A DNA stretch of 64,000 bases, taken from NCBI GenBank assembly GCA_015499995.1, contig JADNRV010000172.1, positions 44,149 through 108,148 of the forward strand, written 5' to 3'. A program made the translations under genes and the position numbers. This DNA comes from Flammula alnicola (Eukaryota; Basidiomycota; Agaricomycetes; Agaricales; Strophariaceae). How positions within the stretch are numbered: position 1 is the stretch's first letter; each line of letters begins with the position of its first letter. Shown in pieces: positions 20,190 to 31,929 of this stretch. The notes below the pieces were generated by a model. It saw only the letters and a list, made by a program, of their open reading frames with translations. It was not told the origin of the DNA and ran no database searches.

Positions 20190-22096
20190 GCGGCGACGCA
20201 TATTACGGTATGCATTGGCCGTGGATATTTTTGTGAAAGGGATTTCGAGAGCTCGACATCAATACACCACTATCATGAACGAAGGAGAAAAAGAAATGAG
20301 GAGGAACTCACGAGGTAATTCCCCCACTGGACAACCGGCCGCCATTCTTCCGTAGGGGGGGCAGACCCAAGCCGGAGAGAACACTACATGCGCTGCGTTC
20401 AGTTTCTCTGCAGTATACACTGTCCTGGACAAAGGCCATATCACCGCACCACACTCACCAGCCCAACAGCCCAACAGCCCAACAGCCCAACAGCCCAACA
20501 GCCCAACAGCCCAACAGCCCAACAGCCCAACAGCCCAACAGCCCAACATCGCACCCGAAATCAACCGCACCCCCCATGCTTCTTCACAAGGGGGGAAAAA
20601 TCAGGCTCCCCAATGCCAATTGTCGATCGGGTTTGCAGGAACGGGAACAACTGGAGTTGAACCAAGTCAGTGCATGCCTCCTGAGATGGCGTCTTATGCG
20701 AGCCAGCAGAGGATCAGGAGGGATCAGAGGAAGCGGTGTATAGGAGGTTTCAAATTTGAAGGCGAAGCTGCAGAGGATCTCTAGGATCGAGTCAATGGTT
20801 AGGTAAGGAGCGAATAAAAACAAGTTGAGCATATCATCAAGAAGCCCCAGCGCCGCGCTATCCTTGTCTACAGAGAGCATATTTGGAATGTGCTAGATGA
20901 CGACGGCGACGCACTGCATCAAGCACATAATCGACTAGCCCTATGTCTTTCCTCACGAAGAAAGTCCAAGTCCACATCAACCGTCATTCTATCCGTACAT
21001 GCCAATATCCGATGGAGTTCCCAAGAGCAGTTGGGTCCAGGGGAAGAACAATACTCGTGCGAGGCAGCAGAGGAGAGGAGAGGAGGGATGCAGCGTCAAG
21101 GATACCTTGCAGGTTGACGTGATGAAGAGGAGGAAGGGAGGACGCAAGGTGCATCAGTGAGTACTAGTTGTGCGTGGACTCACACGAAGTGGTTGAGCAG
21201 GGGGCTGAACATCGAATTTGAGGACGATGCTGCATAGGATGTCTCTTTATGCGTGATTCTGTGAGCTTGAAACTGCAAAGGGCCTATTTGACCAAGTCAG
21301 CGGTAAGGTGGGAGTTGAGATCTGCCAGTCAGGCGTACCACCGAGAACTCCACATGAACCGCGTTAGATGATCATTTCACGTCGACTGGCAATGATGGGA
21401 ACATCGAGGATGAGCTGAGGACGTGGAGGTTGGAATTGACGCTGAAGGAGAGATTTCGCCGCTTACTATGCATTGCCCCTTATACATTATGTCCGAGCAG
21501 TTATTCTGCTGCAACAGGCCCTACGCTGGAGCAGTGCAATCAAACCTGACTCTCGGAGGGAAGGGCCTGGATGCGCATCGAGCACGCCGTGCGGTACAGC
21601 GTCGCACATGATGGCAAGAGGAAAGCAAAGGATGTGTCGGTCTGCACGATTGCGAGCGTGCTGCGTCATGCACGGCCTCTGATGGCATCTAATCTACCTA
21701 TCTAATCTAGCCGAACTCCCTGCCAGGCCTGACTGTCATAACGGCGCTGGGTCGACGTGTTCCGGATCCGCGTCCTTAGAACAGTCAGATTGTCACGGCG
21801 ATTTTTGCCAGGCCACTTGGTGGAATATGCTAAATGTAGAAAATTTCCACGGCCTGAGGCGCTATATTGCCGAAAATTTTGCGCGTGTCACGGCGAGTTT
21901 TCGAGGGTGCCGAAACCAAAATTTCGGCAGCGCTCTGCCGATGAAATGGTACAGTATGAGGCTACTTTACCGCCTTGAGTGACATTTCACAGCCTCCGAG
22001 TCACGGCATCAGTGCGAAAACCTTTGCTCGACACTTTACTTGCTTCCACTGCCCTCATTTGAACAACAAACGCCTCAACGCCTTCAGTGTGCCTCC
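20190..22096. repeat. 5' flank of duplicated unit carrying NACHT copy 2
   Basis: This stretch aligns by eye, in the same order, with 36160-37889 ahead of NACHT copy 4; part of it also matches 43255-43470. Landmarks: TGCATTGGCC...TGGATATT and CAATACACCACTATC at 20210-20275, 36176-36245 and 43312-43382; GATTCTGTGAGC...AAAGGGCCT at 21255 and 37132; the block before the gene (GCCTCCATGGAA) at 22091 and 37885. Minus-strand exons of a decayed or intact multi-exon protein (for example SAALGLLD near 20850 and 36745) run through it. Confidence 0.75.
20459..20547 (+). repeat. 8-bp tandem repeat (GCCCAACA), about 11 copies
   Basis: Perfect tandem array of the unit GCCCAACA. It lies in the 5' flank of the first large duplication but is absent from the matching position in the second (near 36430, CAACCCAACC only), so it expanded after the duplication. 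Translated frames through it (SPTAQQPN repeats or GLLGCWAV repeats) are artefacts. Confidence 0.95.
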
Positions 22097-24174
22097 ATGG
22101 AACGTACTCCCCCATCTCAGAATTCAATGTTGACATTATCCAACGCCGTGATTACTGGGGGGACATTCACTCAGCATAACGGGCCCAATAGCGTGAATAT
22201 CAACAGTGTTAAAGGTGCGACACGACATTGTCAAAAGGATATGATCTAACTAATCAATGGAAACTACTAGGAGGGTTCGAGCGCCTTCAGGAAGCAGTAG
22301 CCGCTTCAGCTTTCCACAACTCTGAGCAGCACGTCGACGCCCCCAAATGTCATCCAAATACACGCTTGGCTGTCTTGCAGAAGATCATGGAGTGGATTCA
22401 GAATAGCAAGGATCGCGACGCATGGATCATGTGGCTGAATGGTGCTGCAGGAGCAGGAAAGTCAGCGATCGCCCGATCCATTGCTGAGATGTGCGAACGA
22501 GCGAAGCTGCCATTGGCCACCTTCTTTTTCTTCAGGACGGACCCGACTCGCAATACTGCCAAACCACTGGTGGCTACGCTCGCCTATCAACTCGCTATAA
22601 GCTTCCCGCTCATTCGAAAAATTATTGTAGAAGCTCTCGACCACGACCCGCTTCTCTTTGGACGTTCATTCGAATCGCAGTTCAAGGCCTTGATCGTCGA
22701 ACCCCTCCTACAGATCAGAGAGCAGTCTGATGGTTCAGCCAACGTCACATCTCCATTTCTAATCATGATCGACGGTCTTGATGAATGCAATAGCAGCGAT
22801 GTGCAAACCAACATCATTTACGCCATTTCAGACGCTCTACGGAATACAAATCTTCCCCTTGTATGCCTTGTAGCCAGCCGTCCGGAGCAACAGCTCACTA
22901 TGGCATTCAATTCAAGGAAGGTGACTAACATCGTTACACGGTTGCCTTTGGACAACACGTATCTTCCTGATGAAGACATCCGCCTCTTCCTCAATGACAA
23001 ATTCGCCGAAATCAAAGACAGCCATCCGTTCAAGCATCTCATTGACGTATCTTGGCCATCCGAAGACGTTGCTGAAAACATCGTCGAAAAATCTTCGGGC
23101 CAGTTCATATACGCATCAGTGGTGATAAATTTTGTGTCTTCGTCACGTCATCACCCTGTACAACGTCTAGAGATCGTCCGAGGCATACGCCCTGCTCGCC
23201 TTGATACTCCATTCGCACAGCTGGATGCACTGTACATGCATATCTTCTCATGTGTGGAGGAAATTGATACTGCTATGCTAGTACTCAGCTATGCGATTCT
23301 CGGGTCCTACCTTGAAACTATAACCATCGAGCGATTTCTATCCTTGGGCATGGGAGGTGTAGAGACTGCATTAGCTGACTTGAACTCGGTTATTGTGGTC
23401 AGCTATTACGATGAAATCAAATTTCTCCATGCGTCCCTACCCGACTTTCTACGCGATCCTGCTCGATCTCAAAAGTATTATATCGATTCCTCCAAAATGT
23501 ATGCTGATTTCGCCCACCGCTGGTTTGAACATTGCAAAAAAGCCGCTGGCTCTGACATTTCCGAACGTGTTGGTACGACTCACTCATATATTTCCATCCA
23601 TTTCATTACTAATTCGAGCCACATGCCTTTCACTTGACAGATAAATATTCGGAACATCATTCACTAGAAATAATCAAGCATCTGGAAGGTACTGGTCCCA
23701 CAAATGAACTTCGACACGACATTTTGGAGTTTTTGCCTCATCCTACCTACTTTTTCTACATTTCACCCGTCCACACGATCAAACAAATCTCACAATTTCT
23801 CTCTTGCATCAAAGCACTGGTAAGTTCCATTGATTAACATGAAATATTTTTAGTCTGACGAAGTTTAACAGGATTTTCAAGATGAATATAGAGCATACAA
23901 TCACCAGCTCGAATTAATCACTCGGATGGCCAAACACTGGTATCCGGATGAATACCGCTCGTTGGGTGAACATCACGATATTTCTCAAATCCTCTTTAAA
24001 TTCGAATTCGAGCAGCAAGTGCAAAAGCAGCAGGCCCGCAAGCCGCAAACCCATCAGCCGCCAACGCCAGGGTTCAAGCCTGCAGAACAACGCAAAGTGA
24101 AAGAAGGCGAGTTGGGGCCAAATGTCAAGAAGCAGCCCTGGCGCAGATTCTTGAAAAGGGTATTCAGGACGTAG
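22097..24174 (+). CDS. NACHT-domain STAND NTPase, NLR-like (copy 2)
   Basis: About 633 residues in four exons: 22097-22214, 22271-23572, 23641-23819 and 23872-24174; every junction has GT..AG and keeps phase. Exon 1 encodes MERTPPSQNSML followed by SNAVITGGTFTQHNGPNSVN, the N-terminal segment shared by all copies. Exon 2 carries the NACHT domain: NGAAGAGKSAIARSIAEMC (Walker A, near residue 97), FFFFRTDPTRN, FLIMIDGLDECN (Walker B, near residue 200), LVASRPEQQL and KSSGQFIYASVVINFV, then an alpha-helical region with FLHASLPDFLRDP. Exons 3-4 are helical (EIIKHLEG, FLSCIKAL, YRAYNHQLELI), ending in a basic tail (PWRRFLKRVFRT). There is no WD40, TPR or ankyrin array, unlike many fungal NLRs. The role is presumed ligand- or damage-triggered ATPase switching. 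It is intact. Confidence 0.88.
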
Positions 24175-25850
24175 CTCGACGACAGAGCCTATAACGCGTC
24201 GATTCCGAAGTCGGATGCTTTGATTTTTCCTACTTGCCGTCTTACACCTTTTGCGTGTTTGTTGTTTGGTACATAGTTCTAGTCAAAAAATTCTCATCTT
24301 ATTCGTCTAGTTGCGTCTGTATCTAGGTACATCCTTGTAGTGTATCGTTCCATCCAGACAGGTGGATAGCATGTATGTACGTACTTTCACGGCACTAAAT
24401 TGATAAGCATGCGAGAAAAAAAGAGTCTTCGGGCCTACGCAGGCGGGGCAGGAGAAGTCTGCGCCCGCACTTCATTTTTCTCTCTGGTTGCATTGCGAAC
24501 TTTCGGGGAATTCGTCTCTCACCAACCAGGTCTAGATGTGCTAATCAAAAACTAAAACGCAATATGAGCCCCACTCAAAAATATGCACGTAAACTCTCCC
24601 GCAGGTGTTGATTATTAGTCGCGGCGTTCAAGCAGCGCCCTCGTTCGCGAGATCACCCAGCAGAGGTGCTGTATAGCATAATGTCTGTCTGCCCAGGAGC
24701 ATATGAACGAGGGTGGCTATGGGAAAAAATCACGAATCGCCGTGAAACGAAGAATGGACACGGGTGGGCTGACCTCGAACCTGAACACATTTCCTGCTCC
24801 TCCTTATCGATAATTGAGAATCTGGATGTGGACACGGGTGTGAATGTGTCCGTGGATAGGTCCTCGTAGCCTCCGGGTATTATACCAGCCTTGACTGAGA
24901 GGACTAATTGGGCTTCGTGGAAAGCTAGTACGGGCATAAAGAGGGGCAGACGCAGGTGATTGCGATATCCGAGATAGAGACGTCGATTGATGTACGTCTG
25001 CAAGCGAGGGCAAAAAGTCAATGAACGCTGAATGAAAATAAACAAGGTGTACACACTCAGACACGACCAGGACTGCCTCTTCAGACGTACATCGCTCTTC
25101 CCTACGGTAGGCGGGCCGCAGACTCCACAGAGAAGACGAAATCTCTGACATTATTCACGCACGTACGACATTGCAATCGCATATGTAAATCGTCCAGAAC
25201 GACCGACGACGACTAGCTCCCACGGATTCAACACTAGGGATGCCTAAAACGAGGATGAACACCGATAAATCATCCGCATGAACGGGAGAAAACGACACGA
25301 GGACACACTCACGTACGAGATGACCGCGGGAAACCGCTCTTCCATACACCACGGGGGGAATTCAGAGCCCGTAGAAACTAAAAAAATACCACGTTCGCCC
25401 TCTCAATACATAGCATAGGTCGTCTTGGACGACCGTCACACCACACACCCGCCAGCCCCGGTGCATCGCACCACATCGTGCACGAAACCCATCACACGGC
25501 CGACGCTTCTTCGCCAGGAAAGCGCAAATCAACTACTATTTCATCCGCGCAAGTCAATATCGGATCGGATTCGCATGAGTGGGAAGAGGTTCACCTGAGT
25601 GCTAATAGCTGCGATTGGAGGTAGTGGTTGAGTGGGATTTTTGAAATTTGAAGAAGACGAAGCCACAGTAGATCTTTTTACTACGTGATTTTGTGAGCCT
25701 GAAGCTGAAAAGGATATGTGGGGTCGAGTCAGTGAGAAGGTGCATAGTTAAGAGAGGTCGAGCGTACCATCGAGAACAGCGCCGTGTTAGCATTTCCAAT
25801 AACATATAACGTCGTTGATGCAAGATCGAAACCTCGTAAGACTGGAGACG
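24175..25850. repeat. 3' flank of duplicated unit, copy 2
   Basis: Highly similar, in order, to 39895-41640 downstream of NACHT copy 4; the first about 200 bases also match 30712-30920 after copy 3. Landmarks: CGACAGAGCCTATAACGCG, CTACTTGCC, ATCCAGACAGGTGGATAGC against ATCCACACAGGTGGATAGC, GGGCCTACGCAGGCGGGGCAGG and GGGTATTATACCAGCCTTGAC. The match to copy 3 ends abruptly near 30920. Confidence 0.75.
24653..25151 (-). pseudogene. Multi-exon membrane-protein exons (copy 1)
   Basis: Minus-strand coding-like exons: MSEISSSLWSLRPAYRREER, an intron near 25060, then hydrophobic SAFIDFLPSLADV-like sequence, then RNHLRLPLFMPVLAFHEAQL and LSVKAGIIPGGYEDLS. The same segments recur at 40471-40902 with similar protein sequence, so they were under coding constraint at some time or duplicated recently. 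Upstream minus-strand exons continue toward 25800 (VFILVLGIPSVESVGAS; ANTALFSM before a GTACGC donor). I could not assemble a full uninterrupted gene. It may be a real gene with many short exons; I call it a relic because frames break. No family is recognised. Confidence 0.4.
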
Positions 25851-26212
25851 TGGCTAGGATAGGTGGGAGGAGAAAAGGCAACGCAGGAAGTAGTCAGGCA
25901 GGGCTATCAGACCGGTCTTGGGGTGCGAGGGCTCGGGAACACGTCAAGGCAGCACTGCAGTATGGTGTCGTAGGCAAGGTGTTGGTTGGATTTCGCATCA
26001 CGGTCATGCACAACTACGGGATAATCTAATCTAATCTACGCGCTGCCAGACCTAAGTGCAGCGTAAGTTGTAGATAAAAACTATTTGTACAGCGAGGAGT
26101 TCAGGTCGACTGTCGATTTCAAAGCTTGATACTTGAGCGTTTCCGACCCATGAAAGTTTGGGGACATTTATTTTCGGGTAACGTGGAGATCGATAAAGAA
26201 ATTTTCATTCCT

Positions 26213-26268
26213 CCTCAAAGAACGCACTGACTTCACCCTTCCTCAAAGAACGCACTGACTTCACCCTT
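26213..26268. repeat. Two tandem copies of a 28-bp unit
   Basis: CCTCAAAGAACGCACTGACT (unit start) occurs at 26213 and again at 26241 with identical following bases; a third copy begins with CCTCGG and then diverges. Confidence 0.9.
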
Positions 26269-26734
26269 CCTCGGCTCCAACAAAGACCCAAACGGATGAA
26301 GGTGACGGATGCCAAGGAACGCCCATGAATTTACATTGCTGTGGATTGGAATATCGGGTTTCTGTGGGCGTCTCTCGGGGAGGAATATGTTGATCACTCA
26401 GAGAACCCTCCAAAGCAGAATCAACGATTTAATATGGTGAATAATGGCGGATCGTGGACGATCACGAAGATGGAGGGCCCAGAAGAGGACGATGGATCTC
26501 CCGCCCGACGTCCAGCATCTCCGCGTAGAAGGTCAAGGTCAATCTACAGCATGGCATGCTACGTGCAGATAAGCTACGCAGGAGCGGGCAGACTTGGGGG
26601 TAAGAAACGGTGACGCGCCCAGCCAGCGCATTGGGGAGAGAAAAGTTGGCGAAGGGATGCCGTGTTGACGGCGAAATTGCTGAGGATCGGTGAGAGCGAG
26701 GATACTGTACTGGCATGTATCTGAGGAGTTACAC

Positions 26735-27475
26735 GGCAGACAGAAAGATCGAAACTTCGTAAGAATGCGGAAAGGGCGAAGAAAACTAGTGCGAGTTTTT
26801 CGCGTTCGAATGGCTGGATTTTTTTATAAATGCATAGGCCAAGGGAAGAACGGGCGGGCGCTGTGAGGCGCTGTGTATTCTGTGGGCTGGCAGAGAGGAA
26901 GTGGAGATGGTTCAACGCCCCGTCGGGATGCATCACAGTCGTGGCCGCGCGTAGGGTTCTGAGAGGGTCGATTGAGGTGGAAGGAAAATGTTGACCATGC
27001 GTTGGGCTCGACGCGACAAGGAAGAGCAAGGCGAAAGAGGCTAGGGTGGGATCGACTCATTGTCGGTAACCAGGAAGAAACGGAGAATGGGACGCGAGCT
27101 GACACGGAAACTGCGTAAGACTCAAAAACAGGGAAGAAAAGATATGTTCAAGCTTACTTTTCACATCTCAACAGCTCAATACCTTCCTCAACAAGCCTCA
27201 TGCACCGCAAACGTACGGGTTCCATCCGACCCTCCCTCCCAGTTTCCAGATAACGTTTTCGCATATATCGCCGGGATACACGAACAGGGGTATGTTGTTC
27301 AGAGGATCGTCTATCGGCAGTGCAGAGTTTGTCTCGTCAGCGATACGAGATGTGGAGGCTCGATGTTTCACGAGGATTGGTGGAAGCGAGCATATGCTGT
27401 GGTGAGAATTGAGTCAGAGTGGGGAGGACAATCGATAACCAACATCGATTAAGGGACGGCTACGTACCTGGCGCT
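26735..27475. repeat. Dispersed repeat block, second copy at 46255-46890
   Basis: Both copies contain, in order, GACAGAAAGATC(G/A)AAACTTCGTA, TGCATCACAG, GAGAGGGTCGATTGAGGTGG, GACGCGAGCTGACACGGAAA, CTGCGTAAGACTCAAAAACA, CTTCCTCAACAAGCCTCATG and GATGTTTCACGAGGATTGGT. The copy at 46 kb lacks an internal stretch and is cut at its 3' end by a transposon-like end. Frames inside (26574-27029 minus; 27060-27452 plus) are not supported as genes. A shorter piece recurs at 41975-42030. Confidence 0.75.
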
Positions 27476-28159
27476 GTACATGCGTCCAACGCGTCAATAA
27501 GGAAGAAAGAGAGCGGCAAAGAGTTTCTACACTGCAGACAACAAGAGCGAAACCTCGTGAGACTCGAAGATGTGGCGAGAATGGGTAAGATAGGTTCGAG
27601 CGTACATACCTTATAGTCTTTTACATCTCGATGACTTTGTACTTTTCATCGATCGAATGCACGCGGTCGTGGGCCAAGGGAAGAAAGGGTTTGAGTCAAG
27701 CAGGCGTCGTGTATTCTGTTAGCTGATAAAGGAGAGTGGGAAGAGAGCCATCGAGGATATCTTGGAGATTGATGGAGGAGGAAAGGACGCCAATGGTTGA
27801 GCGTTACAATGAAGCAGGTGGGGATCTAGACTGTAGTAAGGTGAGGGGTTGAGTTGGAAGGATACTACGCACTAATATCAGTAGTCATAGCGATAGTATA
27901 AGGACTCTCTACCTTAGGGAGACTGCAACGCACACGCCACGGTGGTATTATTCGCTCCTGCCTGGATAACCATTTTTTGTAGTCACAATACAGTTTGCTT
28001 CTGTTGAATGCACGGGCATGGGAATGAGGCCATCGTAAGCAGTGAGCACAGATCGACTTTCTTGGGGTTTGCTGTCGGGATGCGTAGCCACGTTGTGGTA
28101 CTACGTAGTGAGCTTCGGCAGGCTCCTCGCTTAGATTAGATAGCATCGGTGGAGCAGTC

Positions 28160-28370
28160 CAATCTGACCGGACTCGGGATAGCAGAGGCTCGGATACGCG
28201 TCGAGCAGGCGGTGCGGTGTCGCGTCGCACGCAATGGCAAGAGGCAAGCAAAGATGGTTCGTCTACGAATGCGGAAGGTGTCTACAAAGGGACGTGCACA
28301 GCCTCGATGCTATCTAATCTATCTATCTAATCTAGCCGAGGACTCTGCCAGACCTCACTACTACATCGGT
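28160..28370. repeat. Dispersed repeat, second copy at 42040-42250
   Basis: Nearly identical over about 200 bases: GGGATAGCAGAGGCTCGGAT, GCGTCGCACGCAATGGCAAG, GTCTACAAAGGGACGTGCAC and ATGCTATCTAATCTATCTAT are shared. More diverged versions lie at 21535-21730 and 37400-37590, each upstream of a NACHT gene, so the block belongs to the duplicated unit. The 42-kb copy has no intact NACHT gene after it. Confidence 0.8.
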
Positions 28371-28767
28371 TAGATAGCATCGGCTTAGATAGCATAGGAT
28401 CCATTCGTAGACTACTAAGTAAGTCAGACTAGAGATCTCGCGCTGCGTGGCTGTGCAGCAGAAGCACAGCGCGACGCGTCCACGTACAGAATCACACACG
28501 ACTCTTGTCTCGCTGCCATTGCGTGCATCTGCCCGAGCCAGATTGGACTGCTCCAACGTAGTTATAGTTATAATATACACCGCGTGGACCCGCAGCGGGA
28601 TCTGCGGGACAATGGAGGGATAAGTCATATGTACATGCTTTGTGTACTGCCTTGAGCCAAAATAGGCACAGCCTCATTCGGAGTCATGCTACATGCACTT
28701 CAAATGCACTTACTTGCTTCTTGTCAGAGCATCCCTTCTCCCACTTACCTCTCCAACTCAGAATACA

Positions 28768-30711
28768 ATGTTGTCGAACCTCTCCAACGCCGTCATTACT
28801 GGGGGGACATACACCCAGCACACCGTGACCAACTTGAATATGCTGAATGCAAACGGTGCAATGGTATATGTATATGATGTCCGAAGATTGTCTTCTTATG
28901 AGTTAATGAACCATAGCCGAGTTCAAGCGCCTTCAAGAATCGGTGGCCTCTTCGGCTTTCCACAACTCTGAGCAGCACATTGATCCCCCAAAATGTCATC
29001 CAAATACACGCTTGGCGGTCTTGCAAAAGATCATGGAGTGGATTCAGCACAGCGAGGATCGCGACATATGGATCATGTGGCTAAATGGTGCCGCAGGAGC
29101 GGGAAAGTCGGCGATCGCTCGATCCATCGCTGAAATGTGCGAACGAGCGAAGCTGGTGTTCGCCACCTTCTTTTTCTTCAGGACGGACCCGACTCGTAAT
29201 ACTGCCAAACCACTGGTGGCTACACTCGCCTATCAACTCGCCATAAGCATTCCGCTTGCCCGCAACATTATTATAAAAGCTCTCGAACGCGACCCGCTTC
29301 TCTTTGGACGTTCATTCGACTCGCAGCTCAAGGCCTTGATCGTTGAACCCCTCCTACAGATCAGAGAGCAGTCTGATGGTTCAGCCAACGTCACATCTCC
29401 ATTCCTAATCATAATCGACGGTCTTGATGAGTGCGATGGCCATGATGTGCAAACCAACATCGTTCACACCATTTCAGATGCTCTACGGGACACAGGTCTT
29501 CCCCTAATATGCCTCATCGCCAGCCGTCCAGAGCAACAGCTCACTATGGCATTCCATTCAAGGAAGGTGACCAACATTGTTACACAATTGCGTTTGGACG
29601 ATAAATATCTTCCTGACAAAGACATCCGCCTCTTCCTCAATGACAAGTTCGCCGAACTCAAATACAGCCATCCGTTCAAGCATCTCATTGAACCATCTGG
29701 GCCGCCTGAAACCATAGTCGAAAACATCGTCGAAAAATCCTCTGGCCAGTTCATATACGCATCAGTGGTGATAAATTTTGTGTCTTCATCACGTCACCAC
29801 CCCGTACAACGCCTGGAAGTTGTCCGAGGCATACGCCCTGCTCGCCTCGATACACCATTCGCGCAGCTAGATGCACTATACATGCATATCTTCTCTTGTG
29901 TGGACGATATTGATGCTACTATGCTAGTACTCAGCTATGCGATTCTCGGGTCCCACCTTGAAACTGTAACCATCGAGCAATTTCTATCTTTGGGCGATGG
30001 AGATGTAGAGATTGCATTATCCGACTTGATATCGGTCGTTCAGGTCACCGATTCCATCAAATTTCTCCATGCATCCCTACCCGACTTTCTATGCGATCCT
30101 GCTCGATCTCAAAAGTATTATATCGACCCTCCACACAGGCATGCTGATTTCGCTCACCACTGGTTTAAACATATCAAGGCTTCGACACGCTCCAACATTT
30201 CCAGACATTTTTGTGCGACTCACTCATAAATTTCCAGACATTTTATTACTACTAATTCAAGCTACATGCCTTCCACCGAACAGGTAGCTATCTCATCCGT
30301 AATTCAGCACCAGAAATAATCAAGCATCTGGAAGGTGCTGCTCCCACAAATAAACTTCAACAAGACCTTTTGGAGTTTTTGCCTGAGCCTATCTACTTTT
30401 CAGACCTCGACACGATCAAAGAAATGTCACAATTTCTCTGTTCCATCAAAGCACTGGTAAGATTGTTTGATTAAAATGAAGCTTTTTTTAATCTGACAAA
30501 GTTTAACAGGATTTTCAGGACGGATGTAGAGCGTACAATCACCAGCTCAAATTAATCACTCGGATAATCAAAGCAAGGCACCCGGATCAGCTCCGCTTGA
30601 TCAGTGAACACCATGATATTTCTCAAATCCTCAGTAAACATGAATCTGAGAAGCAAGCTCACAAGAAGCGGCCCTTGCGCAGATTCTTGTACAAGGTATT
30701 CAGGACGTAGC
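28768..30711 (+). CDS. NACHT-domain STAND NTPase, NLR-like (copy 3)
   Basis: Paralogue of copies 2 and 4. Exon 1 starts at ATG 28768 (MLSNLSNAVITGGTYTQHTV) and uses a GTGCAA donor that puts GAG TTC AAG CGC in frame from an acceptor near 28916. The NACHT exon has NGAAGAGKSAIARSI, FLIIIDGLDECD, LIASRPEQQL and KSSGQFIYASVVINFV. A third exon (NSAPEIIKHLEG to FLCSIKAL) and a fourth (DFQDGCRAYNHQLKLI to FLYKVFRT) follow; the stop is TAG at 30709. The exon-4 tail is shorter than in copy 2 because the Gln/Lys-rich linker is missing. The N-terminal segment starts at the internal Met that aligns with residue 11 of copy 2. The frame is intact, so it is probably functional. Confidence 0.86.
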
Positions 30712-31019
30712 TCGACAACGGAACCTATAACGCGTCGATTCTGAAGTCAGATACTTTGATTTTTTCCTACTTGCCATCTTACACATTTTGTGCGTTTGTT
30801 GTCTGGTTGGTAGTTGGAGTAGTTAAAAGTTCTTCTCTTTTACTCGTTTCGGTGCGTCTGCATCTAAGCATGTCCTGTACTGTATTGTTCCATCCACACA
30901 GGTGGACAGTGTATGTAGGAGTCTCCCCGGTAGCCTTAACGAGACTCTCGAATGTTATCCGCCCTCTGCACGGGGATTAATCATCCTCTTCACCACAATC
31001 CAGTTCATAAAGATCAGCA

Positions 31020-31920
31020 TCATTCAAATCTCCAATTTCGCGCAGTCTCAACTTGGCGAGGCGCACCAACGATTTCCCAATAAAAAAGAGGCCTCGCATT
31101 CAAGTACGTGCCATTCAGATCTAAGATTACTATTACCCCACATTCAGATCCTGCAAAGCAGTCGGCGGCGGGATCCACGCCAGTCAGATAGCAGGTATGC
31201 AATGCACAGCTGCCCAGATCAGAGTGTAGAAGAACGCTTCGAGATCATGGCGGTAAAAGTCGGGGTCGCAGGCAGAAGCTGCAGAATAGGTGGACTTGGC
31301 GAGCAGGTCGCACACCTTGAAGAGGAGCCTTCTCTTCAAACTCGAGCTCGACCTCTGAGGCCGTATCCGAGTTATAGATGCTGAAAGAACGGATATCGAG
31401 TTCATCGAAATCGGCGATGGCTGTCATTTCTTCAGCAGCGTATGGGCGAAAGACGCACCCACACCCCGACAGCACCATCTCCTATCTTCTCTTGCGTTTC
31501 TCTAGGACGCCAAATCAGCGAATTGTCGGCGCTGATATCACGATGAAGGATCCGGAATGGTATACGTCGGAATGACCTATTGTTTCCATAAAGAGACAAC
31601 CAGTTTACCGAGCAAGTGAAAAGCAGGAACTGATCGATACAGTCAAGGCAATTACGCCTGAAATGTTCGATGATGCTGTGCGCATTCCAGGTCTTCGTGA
31701 AGTTCTTGGAGACCATAATACGCCAAGAGGTTTGGAGGCAGAATTGGGGGAAGGATCCAGGTCGAACGTCAGGTATATGTAAATAAGGAAGAGCATGGCC
31801 AGAGAAGGATGAACAGAGAGCGATTCTCTTCCCCAAGCCTGGCAGCTCCACTGAGAATCACCCGAGTGGCAGATCGTCCCGAACGACGACGACGAGCCAC
31901 CTCGCACTGATACGCGCCCT
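31020..31920 (-). pseudogene. FunK1-type protein kinase relic
   Basis: Read on the minus strand, pieces of a fungal-specific FunK1 kinase appear in order: LQELHEDLECAQHHRTFQA and LDCIDQFLLF (near 31740-31620), the catalytic-loop motif RILHRDISADNSLIW (near 31550), a linker with AEEMTAIADFDEL (near 31430), and the strongly diagnostic FYRHDLEAFFYTLIWAAVHC (near 31240). Frames change between the pieces and stops interrupt, and the N-terminal ATP-binding part is not seen. Intact members are soluble kinases of unknown targets, expanded in mushrooms. It follows NACHT copy 3 tail to tail, just after the duplicated flank stops matching. Confidence 0.7.
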
Positions 31921-31929
31921 TTCTTCATG

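Noticed and set aside
20459..20547. CRISPR-like array
   Set aside because: The repeat is a continuous 8-bp tandem without spacers, in a eukaryotic genome.
20388..20660. Frames with SPTAQQPN or GLLGCWAV repeats
   Set aside because: They are direct translations of the 8-bp tandem array.
26574..27029. Minus-strand frame of 151 codons
   Set aside because: It lies in a dispersed repeat; the second copy at 46 kb does not keep the frame, and no motif is present.
27060..27452. Plus-strand frame of 130 codons in a repeat
   Set aside because: The related copy at 46430-46813 is shifted in frame after the first half, and neither has a domain.
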